DNA of 64,000 nt from Metarhizium brunneum (Eukaryota; Ascomycota; Sordariomycetes; Hypocreales; Clavicipitaceae): the NCBI RefSeq assembly GCF_013426205.1, contig NC_089422.1, forward strand, positions 2,852,001-2,916,000, read 5' to 3'. The notes under the pieces were generated by a model, which did not search any database, was not told where the DNA came from, and worked only from the letters and a program-made list of their open reading frames with translations. Made by a program: the position numbers and the translations under genes. Of the stretch, positions 33,282 through 43,362 are shown piece after piece (the stretch's first letter is position 1; each line of letters begins with the position of its first letter).

Positions 33282-35136
33282 ATGTCGTCAACAGCTGCTG
33301 GTGAGCCCACCCAGGCCATCAATTCTGGTTTGTAACCTGTCCTCTTGGGCCTCCGTCAATCGGCAATCGTGTTCTAATCACTACCGTGGGGTCTACAGCT
33401 TCCAAGAAGAAGAACAACAGAAAGAAGAAGAATGCCAACAAGAACAAGGATACCACGCCTCTAAGTAACGGCGATGCGACCCACGAGGACGTACAAAATG
33501 ACAACGATGAAGACGACGATGACCTGGTACGTAGCAGACGCCGCACTCTATAATATCAAGTGTGCGGATGCATAAATCGGCCCGTCATGTTTACTAACGA
33601 GGCCTTCAGGACACTGCAGCGAGCACGGACAAGCTAAAGCCGGAGGGTAATGGACGCGCCGTAGAACCATCCAAAGCCACCGACGGGACTTCCGACTCAG
33701 ACCCGACTGCGAAACTCGAAGCAATGGGGAAAGAACGGGAGGCGCTCCGGGCTGAGGTGGAACAGCTTCGCAAACAACTGGAGAGTATTCAGGAAACGCA
33801 CCAACAGGAAGTCTCGCAGCTCAAAACGGATCTCGAAGAGAGCAACTCGGCAAAGGAGCACGCCGAAGAGCAGTACCAGACCCTCCTCGACCGAGTTGAG
33901 AAGATCAAAGAATCGCTCAGCGGCAGGCTAAAACGCGACAAGGCTGAGCTAGAAGAAGCCAGGGAGCGAATAGAAGAGCTAGAGGCGCAAAACGAGCAGC
34001 TGCAGGGTTCCGCACAGTCCACGGGCGAAGATGTCGAGAAACTCAAGCAAGAGCTCCAAGACGCCAATAGAGAGCTGTCCACGCTGCGAAGCCGTAACAA
34101 TCTCTCGGCCCACAATTGGCACAAGGAGAAGGAGGAGCTGACCAGGACAGTGCAGCATCTCAAGGAGGAGATGGAGACGACAGCGAATGCCATGGGCGAA
34201 TGGGAAGTGTTGGCCATGGAAGAGCGCTCTATTAAAGAGAACCTAGCGGATAAAGTCGGTGATCTTGAGGAGCAGATCCAGACGCTGAAGAAAAATTACG
34301 AGACCGCTGCCGCGGACCGCGATAGCCAAGCCACTCTCGTGGATAACCTGCAAAATGCCCTGCGAGAGATCCAAGACGCCCGCAAGAAGGAGCTGCGGGA
34401 TATGGTTGAGACAACGGAATCACAGCTGCAAGCGCAGAAACTAGTGGCCCAACAGGCTGAGGCGCGAGCTACGGAAGCCGAGGCGGCCAAAGACGAAATG
34501 TCAAAGGAACTTGAGCGAACGGCGCCATTTGAGAAGGAGGTCAGGGAGAAAACTTTGCTCATTGGCAAGTTGAGACACGAGGCTATTGTACTGAACGATC
34601 ACTTGACAAAGGCGCTGCGATATCTGAAGAAAACCAAGCCAGAGGATAATGTCGACAGGTGCGTTGCGCTCCCCCCCCCCCTGCACATTATACCCCCTAT
34701 TATGAGATGCTGTCACTAACCTTGCATGTGTAGACAAGTCGTGACAAACCACCTCCTGCACTTCCTCACCCTCGACCGCGGCGATGCCAAGCGTTTCCAA
34801 GTCCTTCAGGTGATGGCCGGCTATTTGAACTGGACCGACGAACAGCGCGAGCAAGCAGGCCTCGCTCGTCCCGGCGGCTCCGTTGGCAGCTTGCGACTGC
34901 CTACATCCCCTTTCCACAGAACACCCAGTTCGCCTTCACTCAACGCGGATGTCTTTTCGGAACCCACGTCGGCCAAAGACAGGGAGTCTCTTGCGGAGTT
35001 GTGGGCAAATTTCTTGGAGAGGAGTGCGCAGGAGGGTGCAGGCGATGGATTGTCAAAGGACTCTGGGTCCCGCAAGGCAAGTGTTAGTAGTATAACGACA
35101 GGCACAGCGGTGGCCAAACCCGACTCCGGGCCGTGA
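33282..35136 (+). CDS. rud3: Rud3-type golgin with GRIP-related Arf-binding domain
   Basis: Exons 33282-33327, 33399-33526, 33610-34658 and 34734-35136 join to 541 residues. The N-terminus is Lys/Asn-rich (KKKNNRKKKNANKNK) then acidic. Residues ~80-390 form a long coiled coil rich in Glu, Leu, Gln and Lys. Exon 4 starts at residue 408 and encodes the GRAB domain (QVVTNHLLHFLTLDRGDAKR, then VLQVMAGYLNWTDEQRE), which binds Arf1-GTP and recruits Rud3 to the cis-Golgi. The tail is Ser/Thr-rich. Rud3 acts as a vesicle tether. Intron 3 contains a run of about 12 C. The match of coiled coil followed by GRAB makes the assignment firm. Confidence 0.92.
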
Positions 35137-35477
35137 TACGTCTGATGTGAAGCCGAGTTGTAAAAACGGGTGCCGCAGTAGCTGGTTGTCTGTCTGCGCG
35201 CAGCGCAATGTTGAAACATGGGGAATGGGGATCTTTTTGGAGTTTCTGTAGACGTACGATAGTAGTAATGCATGGCAGTCGTGCTTCTCGTGTTTTTTTT
35301 TCGGGTGGGTGGGTGGAAATACAAAAAGACATCCTACTTGTACATGCGAATTCTCATATCAAACATGGTGAGAGTGAACCCATGTGCATATATTCCTGTC
35401 TATCCTTCTCATATCAAACATGGTGAGAGTGAACCCACGTGCATATATTCCTGTCTATCCAATGTACGACAAAACCC
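35137..35477. other. convergent intergenic
   Basis: 341 bp between the Rud3 stop and the stop of the membrane protein gene. It contains a 55-bp tandem duplication (separate entry). Confidence 0.6.
35351..35460. repeat. 55-bp tandem duplication
   Basis: 35351-35405 and 35406-35460 are adjacent copies of a 55-bp unit starting TTCTCATATCAAACATGG and ending CCTGTCTATCC. They differ at one base, CCCATGTGC in copy 1 and CCCACGTGC in copy 2, so only copy 2 has a CACGTG palindrome. Near identity indicates a recent duplication. Confidence 0.95.
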
Positions 35478-36614
35478 CTACTCACTCTGCTGCAGCTGCC
35501 GCAACGGCTCCAAGACACTATCTGTATACGTCTCGGCGTCCTTGGAAATCGAATCTATATTGATCCTGTTACTCAAAGCATCATTCACGCCCTCCACCAC
35601 CTCCCTCTCCTCCATCACGTCCCTCATCAGGCGCACCTCGTGGGCCCAGTAAGTCTGACACCTGCTGCGCAGCTCCTCGTCCCTCATGGCGGTGTTGTTG
35701 ATGATGCCGATAGCGTTCAGTTTGCTCTTGACCGTCAACAGACCCTTTGCAACATCCTCAACCCTCTCCGACGTAGAGGGCAGCTGCACAAAAGCCCGGT
35801 TCGTCGAGGACAAGTACATGACCCACCCCAAAACGGCGTTAAGAGCGGCCAGCGCGACGAGTCTGTAGCTTCGCATGGACCAGTAGAAGAAATCCACATC
35901 GGAGAGGCGCGGAGCTTTTGCGTTGGCCTTGTAGCTGTACGAGCCGGCAATGTAGGCTTCCAGTCCGGCCAAGGTGAGCGACGCGATGGTTGCCAGCGTG
36001 CGCCATTGGTAGCCGTGCTTGCCCGTGAAGGAAGGGCTCGTAATGGCCGCCAGGGCAATCAGGTTGGCCAGGTGCGGCCAGAGGAGGGACGGCAGAGCAT
36101 AGTACAGGTAGCTCTTTGGTTCGTCGGCGTTGCAAAACGGGCAGTCGGAGAGGACTTGCGGGCCGAACTGGGCGTACAACAGGCGGCTTTCCATGTTGAC
36201 AAACTTGGCTCGCAGGGCGTGGTCGCTGGCGGTGAGGATGTTGCCCGGGCGGAGGACGGCCACACGGTTGAAGAGCACGTCGACGGGGATCTGGAGGCGG
36301 CTTTGCGTGCGGGTGAAGAGGTTCTCGGGCGCAAAGGCGGGCAGGGTCTTGACGAGGTAGATTGCTGAGAGAGCGAAGAGCAGGCCGAGGGCCAGGCGGA
36401 CTCGCGGAGGCATGGGTTGGATGGGGAGACCATGGGGCGAGGTGCGGATCGAGCGATACCATGATATGGCCTTTGGGAGGAGCATAGGCCCGAAGAAGAG
36501 AAGGAGGGAGCGGATGCTACATGGCGTTGTTAGTTGAGCGGCAAATAGGCCTGCTTGAGAGGTGTTTTCGAATTGTTTCGACGGGAGGGCTTACGAATCC
36601 CAGGTGATAGCCAT
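35478..36614 (-). CDS. conserved multi-pass membrane protein of unknown function
   Basis: Exon 1 is 36614-36595 (20 nt) and exon 2 is 36516-35478, joined by a GTAAGC...TAG intron to 352 residues starting MAITWDSIRSLLLFFGPMLL. Hydrophobic helices are seen near residues 8-20, 44-62 (LALGLLFALSAIYLVK), 145-165 (LPSLLWPHLANLIALAAI), 180-200 (LATIASLTLAGLEAYIAG) and 225-245 (LVALAALNAVLGWVMYL). A CPFC motif sits in the loop before helix 3. The C-terminal ~100 residues are soluble and charged. I do not recognise a characterised family; conserved unnamed Sordariomycete proteins look like this. The 20-nt first exon extends the N-terminus by 18 residues relative to the ATG at 36485. Confidence 0.75.
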
Positions 36615-37661
36615 GGCGGCGGCGGCTGCGGACAACGAGCGAGAGTTGGTTGACGAGCTTCACGATGCGAAGCAGATGGTGGCGTGAAAGAACATTCGAA
36701 AGACACTGTGTCGTCACGGCGGGCGGGTGTATGGCCCTGTGGGACCGACGTTCAACGCATGTGGCGCTGGGCCAACTGCCGTGCGGGGCCACCTATCGTG
36801 GTCTGGTGCCTGGTAGTACTACTGCTAGTACCATTACTCAAGTACTAAGTAGATTGTGGCATCTGGCATCTGGTCATTCAATTAATGTTCATTGATGGAT
36901 CCCTGATCCCGCCGGAACAAGGCCGCTCAAGCCTCGCAATGGCTACATCGCCAAAGACCCTTTGTTGACAAGATGCCAATATGGGAACAATCAACGGGCG
37001 CCCGATAACGCAGCACATGTCGTCTCGTCATTATGGCATCGACACCTGTCGCCGGACAGGAATATGTTTCGGCCGATCCCAAAACATTGTCTGGTCCCAT
37101 GACCGTTGCTAGAAGTGTTTAGCTTTCATGCTCGATTCCGAGGGGGGGAGAAGAAGACGCATCTTTGATCGACAAAAAGAATTTATTCATTACTATGATC
37201 TTGCAATCAAGGCCGTCCGGCCCTCGCACTTCGTCGCAGTCCGATAACGCCAAGCTGCGTCAGACATACACGCGTGACGCCAGCATGCGCAAGCGCTTTA
37301 CGACGTCGCAGCCGTGATTGGCTCAGCACGATCCTCTCGGGAGCTTTGCCGGCAGGGCTGATACCGTCGTCGAATCAACAATGAAGAGCTGTGGGAATAC
37401 CGAGTTGTGTGCTATTGACTCTTGTGTCGCGGGGATCGTTAACCGGCTCTAGATGTTCACGATACGACATATATCAGTATAAATACTCCGTACTAGCAGT
37501 TACGTCGTCTCACAAGACTGCTTAACTAAAAGGCCATCATCCCATAGAGCCAACACTCTTATCTTCATCAACACCATCTACCCGGGTTTTCTACAACTTG
37601 CCACCAAAAAAAGCACCTACGTTTTTTCCTTTCAATCACAGTCACGTTCAGCCGCCCCAAA
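36615..37661. other. divergent intergenic, 1.05 kb
   Basis: Upstream regions of the membrane protein gene and the FAD monooxygenase gene. TACGGAGT word (minus sense) at 37485 lies about 180 bp before the monooxygenase start. No gene seen. Confidence 0.5.
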
Positions 37662-38915
37662 ATGCCAAGCCACTTCTTGGAAGGCAAAAAAATAATCGTC
37701 TCGGGCGCTGGTTTCGCTGGCCTCTCCTTCGTCGTCGCCCTCCACCAAAGCTGGGATCCTGCCCTCAAACTACCCCAAATCACAATCTACGAACGTGAAG
37801 GCCGTCATCTTCCCCGCAACAGACAAGGGTATTCCCTCTCTCTCCATGGCTTCGACGAGAACGGTGGCCTCGTGGCGGCCCGAGACATTGGTCTTCTCGA
37901 CGAAATGATGAAGCGTGCCATTTGTGGAAATGACAGCACCTCGGGGTTTCGCGTATGGTCGAGTAGCTGGGCTCAATTGCTCGCTGTCAAGTTCTCTCCC
38001 TACAAAGATTTACCTGCTTCAGGCATTCGAATCATGCGCAACGACATAAGGGACCTTTGTGTCTCTGCTGCCGAGAGGCTGTGCCCCATTACCTGGAGTA
38101 CGACGGTTACCTCTGCCGAGAGGCTATCCAATGGGCAAATGCGAGTTCACATATCCCCGTCTGATAACGAAGGCAAGTCCTTCACGGATGACTGTGACTT
38201 ACTCATTGCTGCGGACGGGGCACACAGCAAGATTCGCTCTTCCTTCAGGCCAAACGATAGTCTAGAGTACGCAGGCGCCATTCAAATGGGCGGCGTGAGC
38301 AGGTTTCCCAACGGTGTCCCCGAACCCGTCACCAAGAACTGGGGCTTGGTCATCACTGGCGAAGGAGTTGGGTGTTTCTTCTCGCCCGTCGATGCTACAG
38401 GCGTCGTCTGGGGTCTGGGGTTCCTGGAACCCCAACGAACACAAAAGTACGATCCGGAATCACGCCAACAATGCGAGGCTCTCAAGGAGGAGGCCCTGAG
38501 GAGAGGGCACATGCTCCAAGAGCCCTTCCAGACCATTGTGAACGCCACGGAGCAACACTCGTCATTCATGTTCCCTGCCCGAGATAAGAAGCCCTTCCCC
38601 CATACAGGCGATGACAACTTGAAGGGTGTCGTGTTCCTGGGAGACACGAATCATGCCGTCAGCCCATTCGCTGGTAACGGGGCAAACATGGCCTTGAAAG
38701 ATGGCGTTGATCTTGCGCGTCAAATTTGCCGTAGTCAGTCCATGGAGGAGGCGTTGATTGCGTATGACAAGTTGGCGTTGCCGAGGGCACAAAAGACTCT
38801 CAAGCAGTCACATGAGCGGATCAACTTCTCCCATTGCACGGGTTGGTATTATTATGCCCTGAGGGGGATGCTTTTCGCCGGAAGTACCATCATGTATCTG
38901 ATGGGACGGCTATGA
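37662..38915 (+). CDS. FAD-dependent aromatic-type monooxygenase
   Basis: Single exon, 417 residues. The N-terminal Rossmann motif is VSGAGFAGLSF with the glycines at 15-20, and the acidic ribose-binding end is IYEREG. The middle has DLLIAADGAHSKIRSSF, the DG motif of flavoprotein hydroxylases, and FLGDTNHAVSPFAGNGANMALKDG (about 325-348), the second FAD-binding GD motif. The order and spacing match group A FAD monooxygenases such as salicylate hydroxylase or zeaxanthin epoxidase relatives. The C-terminus has a hydrophobic stretch (YYYALRGMLFAGSTIMYLMG) that could attach it to a membrane. Substrate is unknown. No other secondary-metabolism gene is adjacent, so it appears to stand alone. Lack of introns contrasts with most neighbours. 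Confidence 0.88.
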   Translation: MPSHFLEGKKIIVSGAGFAGLSFVVALHQSWDPALKLPQITIYEREGRHLPRNRQGYSLSLHGFDENGGLVAARDIGLLDEMMKRAICGNDSTSGFRVWSSSWAQLLAVKFSPYKDLPASGIRIMRNDIRDLCVSAAERLCPITWSTTVTSAERLSNGQMRVHISPSDNEGKSFTDDCDLLIAADGAHSKIRSSFRPNDSLEYAGAIQMGGVSRFPNGVPEPVTKNWGLVITGEGVGCFFSPVDATGVVWGLGFLEPQRTQKYDPESRQQCEALKEEALRRGHMLQEPFQTIVNATEQHSSFMFPARDKKPFPHTGDDNLKGVVFLGDTNHAVSPFAGNGANMALKDGVDLARQICRSQSMEEALIAYDKLALPRAQKTLKQSHERINFSHCTGWYYYALRGMLFAGSTIMYLMGRL

Positions 38916-39575
38916 GTGATGCGTATTGTTATTAATTTCTTTTGCTGTTCTTTTATTTTTGTTTCTTTCTTTTTATTCTTTTTTTTTTTGTATTTGATAC
39001 CCCACTCTTGCGCACTTGCAGGAATAAAGTCAATACTACTCGAATGGTTGATATCACGTAGAGGCTCGTGGTGTTTTGACACCCAGCCGCATCCAAGCCC
39101 AGTACGGAGTATATGTGGGGCTATTCCGCACCCTATTTTTACCAGCGAAAAATCTCCCTCCGCCCAATTCTTCTTTCAATCCTTCCTCCATCAAACCACA
39201 ACAACCTGCACGCACTGCGCGTGCAGCAATGGTTTCCATAGCGCCAGCTAGCAATAATAATTCGTCCTCAAACAGCTTTATCCTTCGGCCCTACTTCTCA
39301 GTGACTGACTACAGCTTGGCACTTTCGAAGCTTTGGCGATCTCTCCGTGGTCGTCAGAGTCAATATGTTGCCTAGATTGACCCCAAAATACCCTGCCAAG
39401 GGTTATTCTCTGTCGTGTTACAAAGTCTCAGCGTCTTGCAATGAGGAACTTTGCGTCAAAAATCAAAAGAGATACATGCTGTCACCCTACATCACCAACC
39501 GCGTCGTAGTCTCATAAAATGGGGGAAGGATGATGTACGTGGCGTATATTTTATATAAAGAAAATTATGCACAAT
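38916..39575. other. convergent intergenic, 0.66 kb
   Basis: T-rich 3' flank of the monooxygenase gene (38935-38996) and 3' flank of GET1. TACGGAGT at 39103. A 48-codon frame from an ATG near 39229 has no recognisable features and is not called. Confidence 0.5.
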
Positions 39576-40357
39576 CTACAATTCCTTCTTTTCCTCCGAC
39601 TTCTCCGCAGTTTGTTTTCCGGGCTTCTTGGCCTCCTCCCCTGGCTGTGCCACCTTGGTCTTTGGCTGTGCAGAGATTTGCCTGCTGGCAAACATGAGGA
39701 TCTCGGCGAGGAGGGTAATCACCACAGAGCAAGCCAGCTGCCATGACGGAGCGCTGACGCTGCCCATGGGCGCGCGGGGAAAGGAAATGATCCATTCGGC
39801 GTAGTATGGGAACCAGCCGTAGGGCAGCCAGAACATGGGCTCCTTGCCGTACCAGAAGGGGATGAAGTATTGGGGTACTTTGGTGATGAGCATCCGTATC
39901 GCCGTGAGGTAGTTGTCAAACCGGGCTCGCGAGGCTTCCATTGCTTTCTCTGCGGGCCAAAATATGATTAGCACTTGTCTTCATATACACGGCTCGGCAT
40001 ATTATTATTCTTCTTCTTCTTTGCACGTACTGGATGCATCGAGCTTCTCAAGCAGCTTATCGTGCTGCCTTCGCAGCTTGGCCCATCTCGCAAACTCGTC
40101 CTGGCTACTCGTGGCGTTCAAGTCCCGCCGTACTTTTAGATATTCGGCCTGGAGCGTGCGCTGCTCGGCGGCGGCTTTGGACGTCGAGACGGGGAGGTAG
40201 TTGATCAAGGTCCAGATCTATCACGGTGTCATTATGCTGCTTCCCATTGCGTTTTGGCCACCAAGTTTACCAGATTGTTGATCTGTGCCGCGCCCACAGC
40301 GGTGATGAACTGGGCCAACACCTCGACGGCAAATATGAGGAACAGAATGGTCGTCAT
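39576..40357 (-). CDS. get1: GET1/WRB, ER receptor subunit for tail-anchored protein insertion
   Basis: Exons 40357-40271, 40217-40031 and 39949-39576 join to 215 residues; introns are GTAAAC...TAG and GTACGT...CAG. Residues 2-26 ([20 protein letters not shown]) form TM1. The cytosolic coiled coil follows ([37 protein letters not shown]), the Get3-binding part of the family. TM2 and TM3 lie around [29 protein letters not shown] and [19 protein letters not shown]. The C-terminus is Lys/Glu-rich. With Get2 it forms the ER receptor that releases tail-anchored proteins from Get3. Length and topology match fungal Get1. It is divergent from the PTAR1-like gene. Confidence 0.92.
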
Positions 40358-40622
40358 TTTTTTTTCTTCCCCAAATCCAATCGAACAGGACTCGTTCCTG
40401 TTGCGTTGGGATGGATCGAGTCGTCGTAGGGTTACGTCTCGTGGTTCCAGCTGCGCTGCTCTTGTGGCCAAAAAGCACCTGCAGTTCCGCTACCAATGAC
40501 CCCCGGTAGATTGCATTTCCGGAACAAGCCCAGCAATAACCTTGGTCCACCCATCCCACCTTACCCTATACATCCAGTTGATGTTGCCAGCATTCCACGA
40601 TTTTTCTTCTTCAGGTTTCGAA
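40358..40622. promoter_or_regulatory. short bidirectional promoter between get1 and the PTAR1-like gene
   Basis: Only 265 bp separate the divergent start codons if the PTAR1-like protein starts at 40623, or 184 bp if it starts at 40542. No specific element is recognised. Confidence 0.45.
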
Positions 40623-41630
40623 ATGTCGAGTGCCATCGACGGCAGTTTGAGGCGTGGGTCGCAAAATGAGGATCCGAAGGAAATATACGACGCCATCTCA
40701 CATGAACTCTCACAGATATACCACCCATACATCGACATAGAACTCTTGCCCAAGGGGTTCGAAACAGAACTCAAGAATACCTACTTTGTCAAGGAGGAAC
40801 ATTGCCTCGCGATACCCAAACTTAGGCTCGTCCAAGCATTCACAGCGGCTCGCCAAATACTCATAAGCCATCTGAACAAGCCAGGCAGCATATCCACGGA
40901 TGATGTACGGAAAGCAACCAGCGTCATGTTACTCATGGACTCCGAGCATCTCACGGCCGCCAACACGAGAAAGCGACTACTCTTGCGGCAGACACTCGCA
41001 GCGTGTGAGCGGAAAGCAGAGCTTGGAAGGGAAATGTACTTTGTGAACAGTTTACTCTCAAGCCACCTTCATCGGCATACGAAATCGCCCGTATTATGGA
41101 GCCACAAACACTGGCTTCTACGGCAATACCTGGAAGCAAAGGTGCCCATAGACCTGATGCACGACCTCGAAAGCGTGGTTTTCGTTGCAGCAGAAAGACA
41201 CCCCAAGAACTATTACGCATGGACATATGCGAGGGACTTGTTCGTCTCCAGAGCCAAAGTCAAGCCAGGCTGGGACGCGGAGCAAGACGAAGAGCTTATG
41301 AGAATGACAGCCAAATGGTGTCGCCTTCATCATGACGACATATCCGGCTGGTCGTTTTTGCTGCATCTCGCACTAGGATCCCCACAGCACGCCCAAGAGA
41401 TATTCAGGCAAACAGCAAGGCTGGTGCAGACTTACACCTGGCGCGGAGAGTCGGTGTGGAATTTCCTGCGGACCTTGGTGCTGGTTCCCGCCATGAGAGA
41501 CAGCTCGGAAGTTAGGCAGAGTTTTGTTGATTTGTGGCATCATGTGCGACAAGACATACGGGATGCGCAGAGCTTGGATGCCAAAGTTTTGGATAGAGCT
41601 GCGGCCTGGGCCGAAATACCCAGACCGTAA
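40623..41630 (+). CDS. prenyltransferase alpha-subunit repeat protein, PTAR1-like
   Basis: Single exon. I choose the ATG at 40623 (MSSAIDGSLRRG, 335 residues); the in-frame ATG at 40542 would add 27 residues but leaves almost no promoter. The protein is helical with PPTA-type repeats, the clearest being SPVLWSHKHWLLRQYLE, NYYAWTYARDLFV and DISGWSFLLHLAL (W-x-x-R/H pattern). These repeats build the alpha subunits of protein farnesyl- and geranylgeranyltransferases. The overall pattern is nearer to PTAR1, the alpha subunit of geranylgeranyltransferase III that modifies FBXL2 and Ykt6 in animals. Function here is by homology. It might instead be a structural orphan of the family. Confidence 0.8.
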   Translation: MSSAIDGSLRRGSQNEDPKEIYDAISHELSQIYHPYIDIELLPKGFETELKNTYFVKEEHCLAIPKLRLVQAFTAARQILISHLNKPGSISTDDVRKATSVMLLMDSEHLTAANTRKRLLLRQTLAACERKAELGREMYFVNSLLSSHLHRHTKSPVLWSHKHWLLRQYLEAKVPIDLMHDLESVVFVAAERHPKNYYAWTYARDLFVSRAKVKPGWDAEQDEELMRMTAKWCRLHHDDISGWSFLLHLALGSPQHAQEIFRQTARLVQTYTWRGESVWNFLRTLVLVPAMRDSSEVRQSFVDLWHHVRQDIRDAQSLDAKVLDRAAAWAEIPRP

Positions 41631-42362
41631 AACGCCGTCCCGGTCTGGTCTGGAAGGGAGACCAGTTCCCAGTGATATGACGGTTGAAGCGCCATGAAGT
41701 CTAAATCGACTCGTTCGTGTGGATCGTCGTGAGTTGTATACCATGACCGCGATCACGTATTTTCAGCAGTTGTAGCGGGATCTGCCGAAAATAATGATTA
41801 TAAAAATCACTCCGTACTTGAGTTCAAGAATCTATGTCTCACTGCTCAGTCTCAGTAATGTCAGTTAGTGGAATGTCAACGGCTGTGTGGGTAGACTACA
41901 TTCCACAGGCGGTGCTTGTTTGATCAACACACGTGGAATACTCTCCGGTAGCCATGAATGTGATTAACTTTAAGTAGTTTCCCATCAAGCCACAACTAAA
42001 ATAGTAATAAAGAGTATCTGAAGTTTCTTGCCGTGCTACTCCCGCATACACCTCATTGAAAACAGCAGGGTCCCAGCACATGTTAGGCGACGAGAGGCGG
42101 AGGAAGTAGAACGAATCATTTGTGATAGATATGAACTAAAGTTGAGCTTCATCGACTACGGTATATATGGCCACCGTCCTAGATTTAGATTTTGGCGAGA
42201 CGGGTATGGCCTGTTGGCGTTAGAAAGGGGCCCGAGGTGCTGCTGGATGTGTCATGATCAAAGGGTCTGAAACAGCAGGACCTAAGGAAACGATGATGAC
42301 ACGGACGGTTTTATTGGTAAAGTCTGAACGCAAGTGTAAAAATAACCGAACTAGCATCGAAG

Positions 42363-42772
42363 ATGCTCCTGGCGACTAAACGTAGTGTGTATACAAATCT
42401 TGATCCATCTGCTGCTTTCCTCATATTTTCAAAGTCGCGGCTGCGCGGCTCTGATAATGTCCGGATCCGAGCCTGGAGCAGGATCTGCATAGTACTACTT
42501 GTGCAGAGTAATGTTTTGACATTCGCAGATGGATCATTAATTGGCAAATCTGTCGATTCTGGTGTTACAACTGAATACTGCTGCAGAGGTCACGCATACA
42601 AGGTGACTGGAAATGTGTCCCGTGAAAAGGCCCGACAGAGAATCAGAGACGAATATTCCAGGTAGATTTTTTTTAACGGATGGTATTTGGAATAGCTGAT
42701 CCCAACTAACTGTGTAGAGAGTTCTGTCAGTGGAATCATGTTCAGTGCCTTTCAGCCAGAAATCTCTTTTAG
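42363..42772 (+). CDS. candidate small secreted cysteine protein or its remnant
   Basis: Exon 42363-42661, a 56-nt intron (GTAGAT donor, CTAAC branch site at about 42706, TAG acceptor), then exon 42718-42772, give 117 residues. The first ~40 residues are not signal-like. From about residue 42 there is a short basic then hydrophobic run (RICIVLLVQSNVLTFADG) that looks like a signal peptide without its own Met. After it come TTEYCCRGHAYKVTG and EFCQWNHVQCLS, so four cysteines in ~60 residues. The YxCxGxxY pattern faintly recalls secreted T1-type RNase-like effectors, but this is speculative. The well-formed intron argues for a gene; the missing Met suggests a decayed start or an undetected exon. 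Confidence 0.3.
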
Positions 42773-43362
42773 GACTCGCCGGCGCTGGAAGGTCTTATAT
42801 TCCCTATTCCGTAGATAGCACTCAGAACGAAGCGCGGTGACAGCTTGGACATGTTTTATTGACCATCGGCGCGTACCCACAAGTGCCACGATGCCCAGCC
42901 TCCCAAAGTTTGGAACAGACGGTGGGACCCTCACGATGTCGTACCGCAACTGGCATGAAGGGTCTCGGCATGAGTCCCTATGACGTAAAGTGGGATCAAT
43001 TGATGGACTGATATGGGTTTTTCAAGGACGGGAAATGGACAAAAACCGCCATTTCTTGCGGGACCTGGCCAACTTAGTGTGAGAGGCTGCAGGGGGCCCT
43101 GGGAGAAACCTCCAGGTCTTGATGCCATGGGATGGCTTTGCCAAGCACAAGAGGGCTCAAATCCTGGCGTGCTCGAGCACTCACAAGCTGAAGTGCCTTA
43201 GTTGGCAGCACAGACACTGGGGTCGTCTGGTGTCCAACATGGTGGCTGATGATAGTAGCGAGTGGCAAGAGGTTACCGCCCCGGTGGATCTGATTGAAGC
43301 ACGAGGCTGGGTGAAGAACGTGGAGTACAATGTAGTTTCGATGCGAGAAAGAACGCATACAT

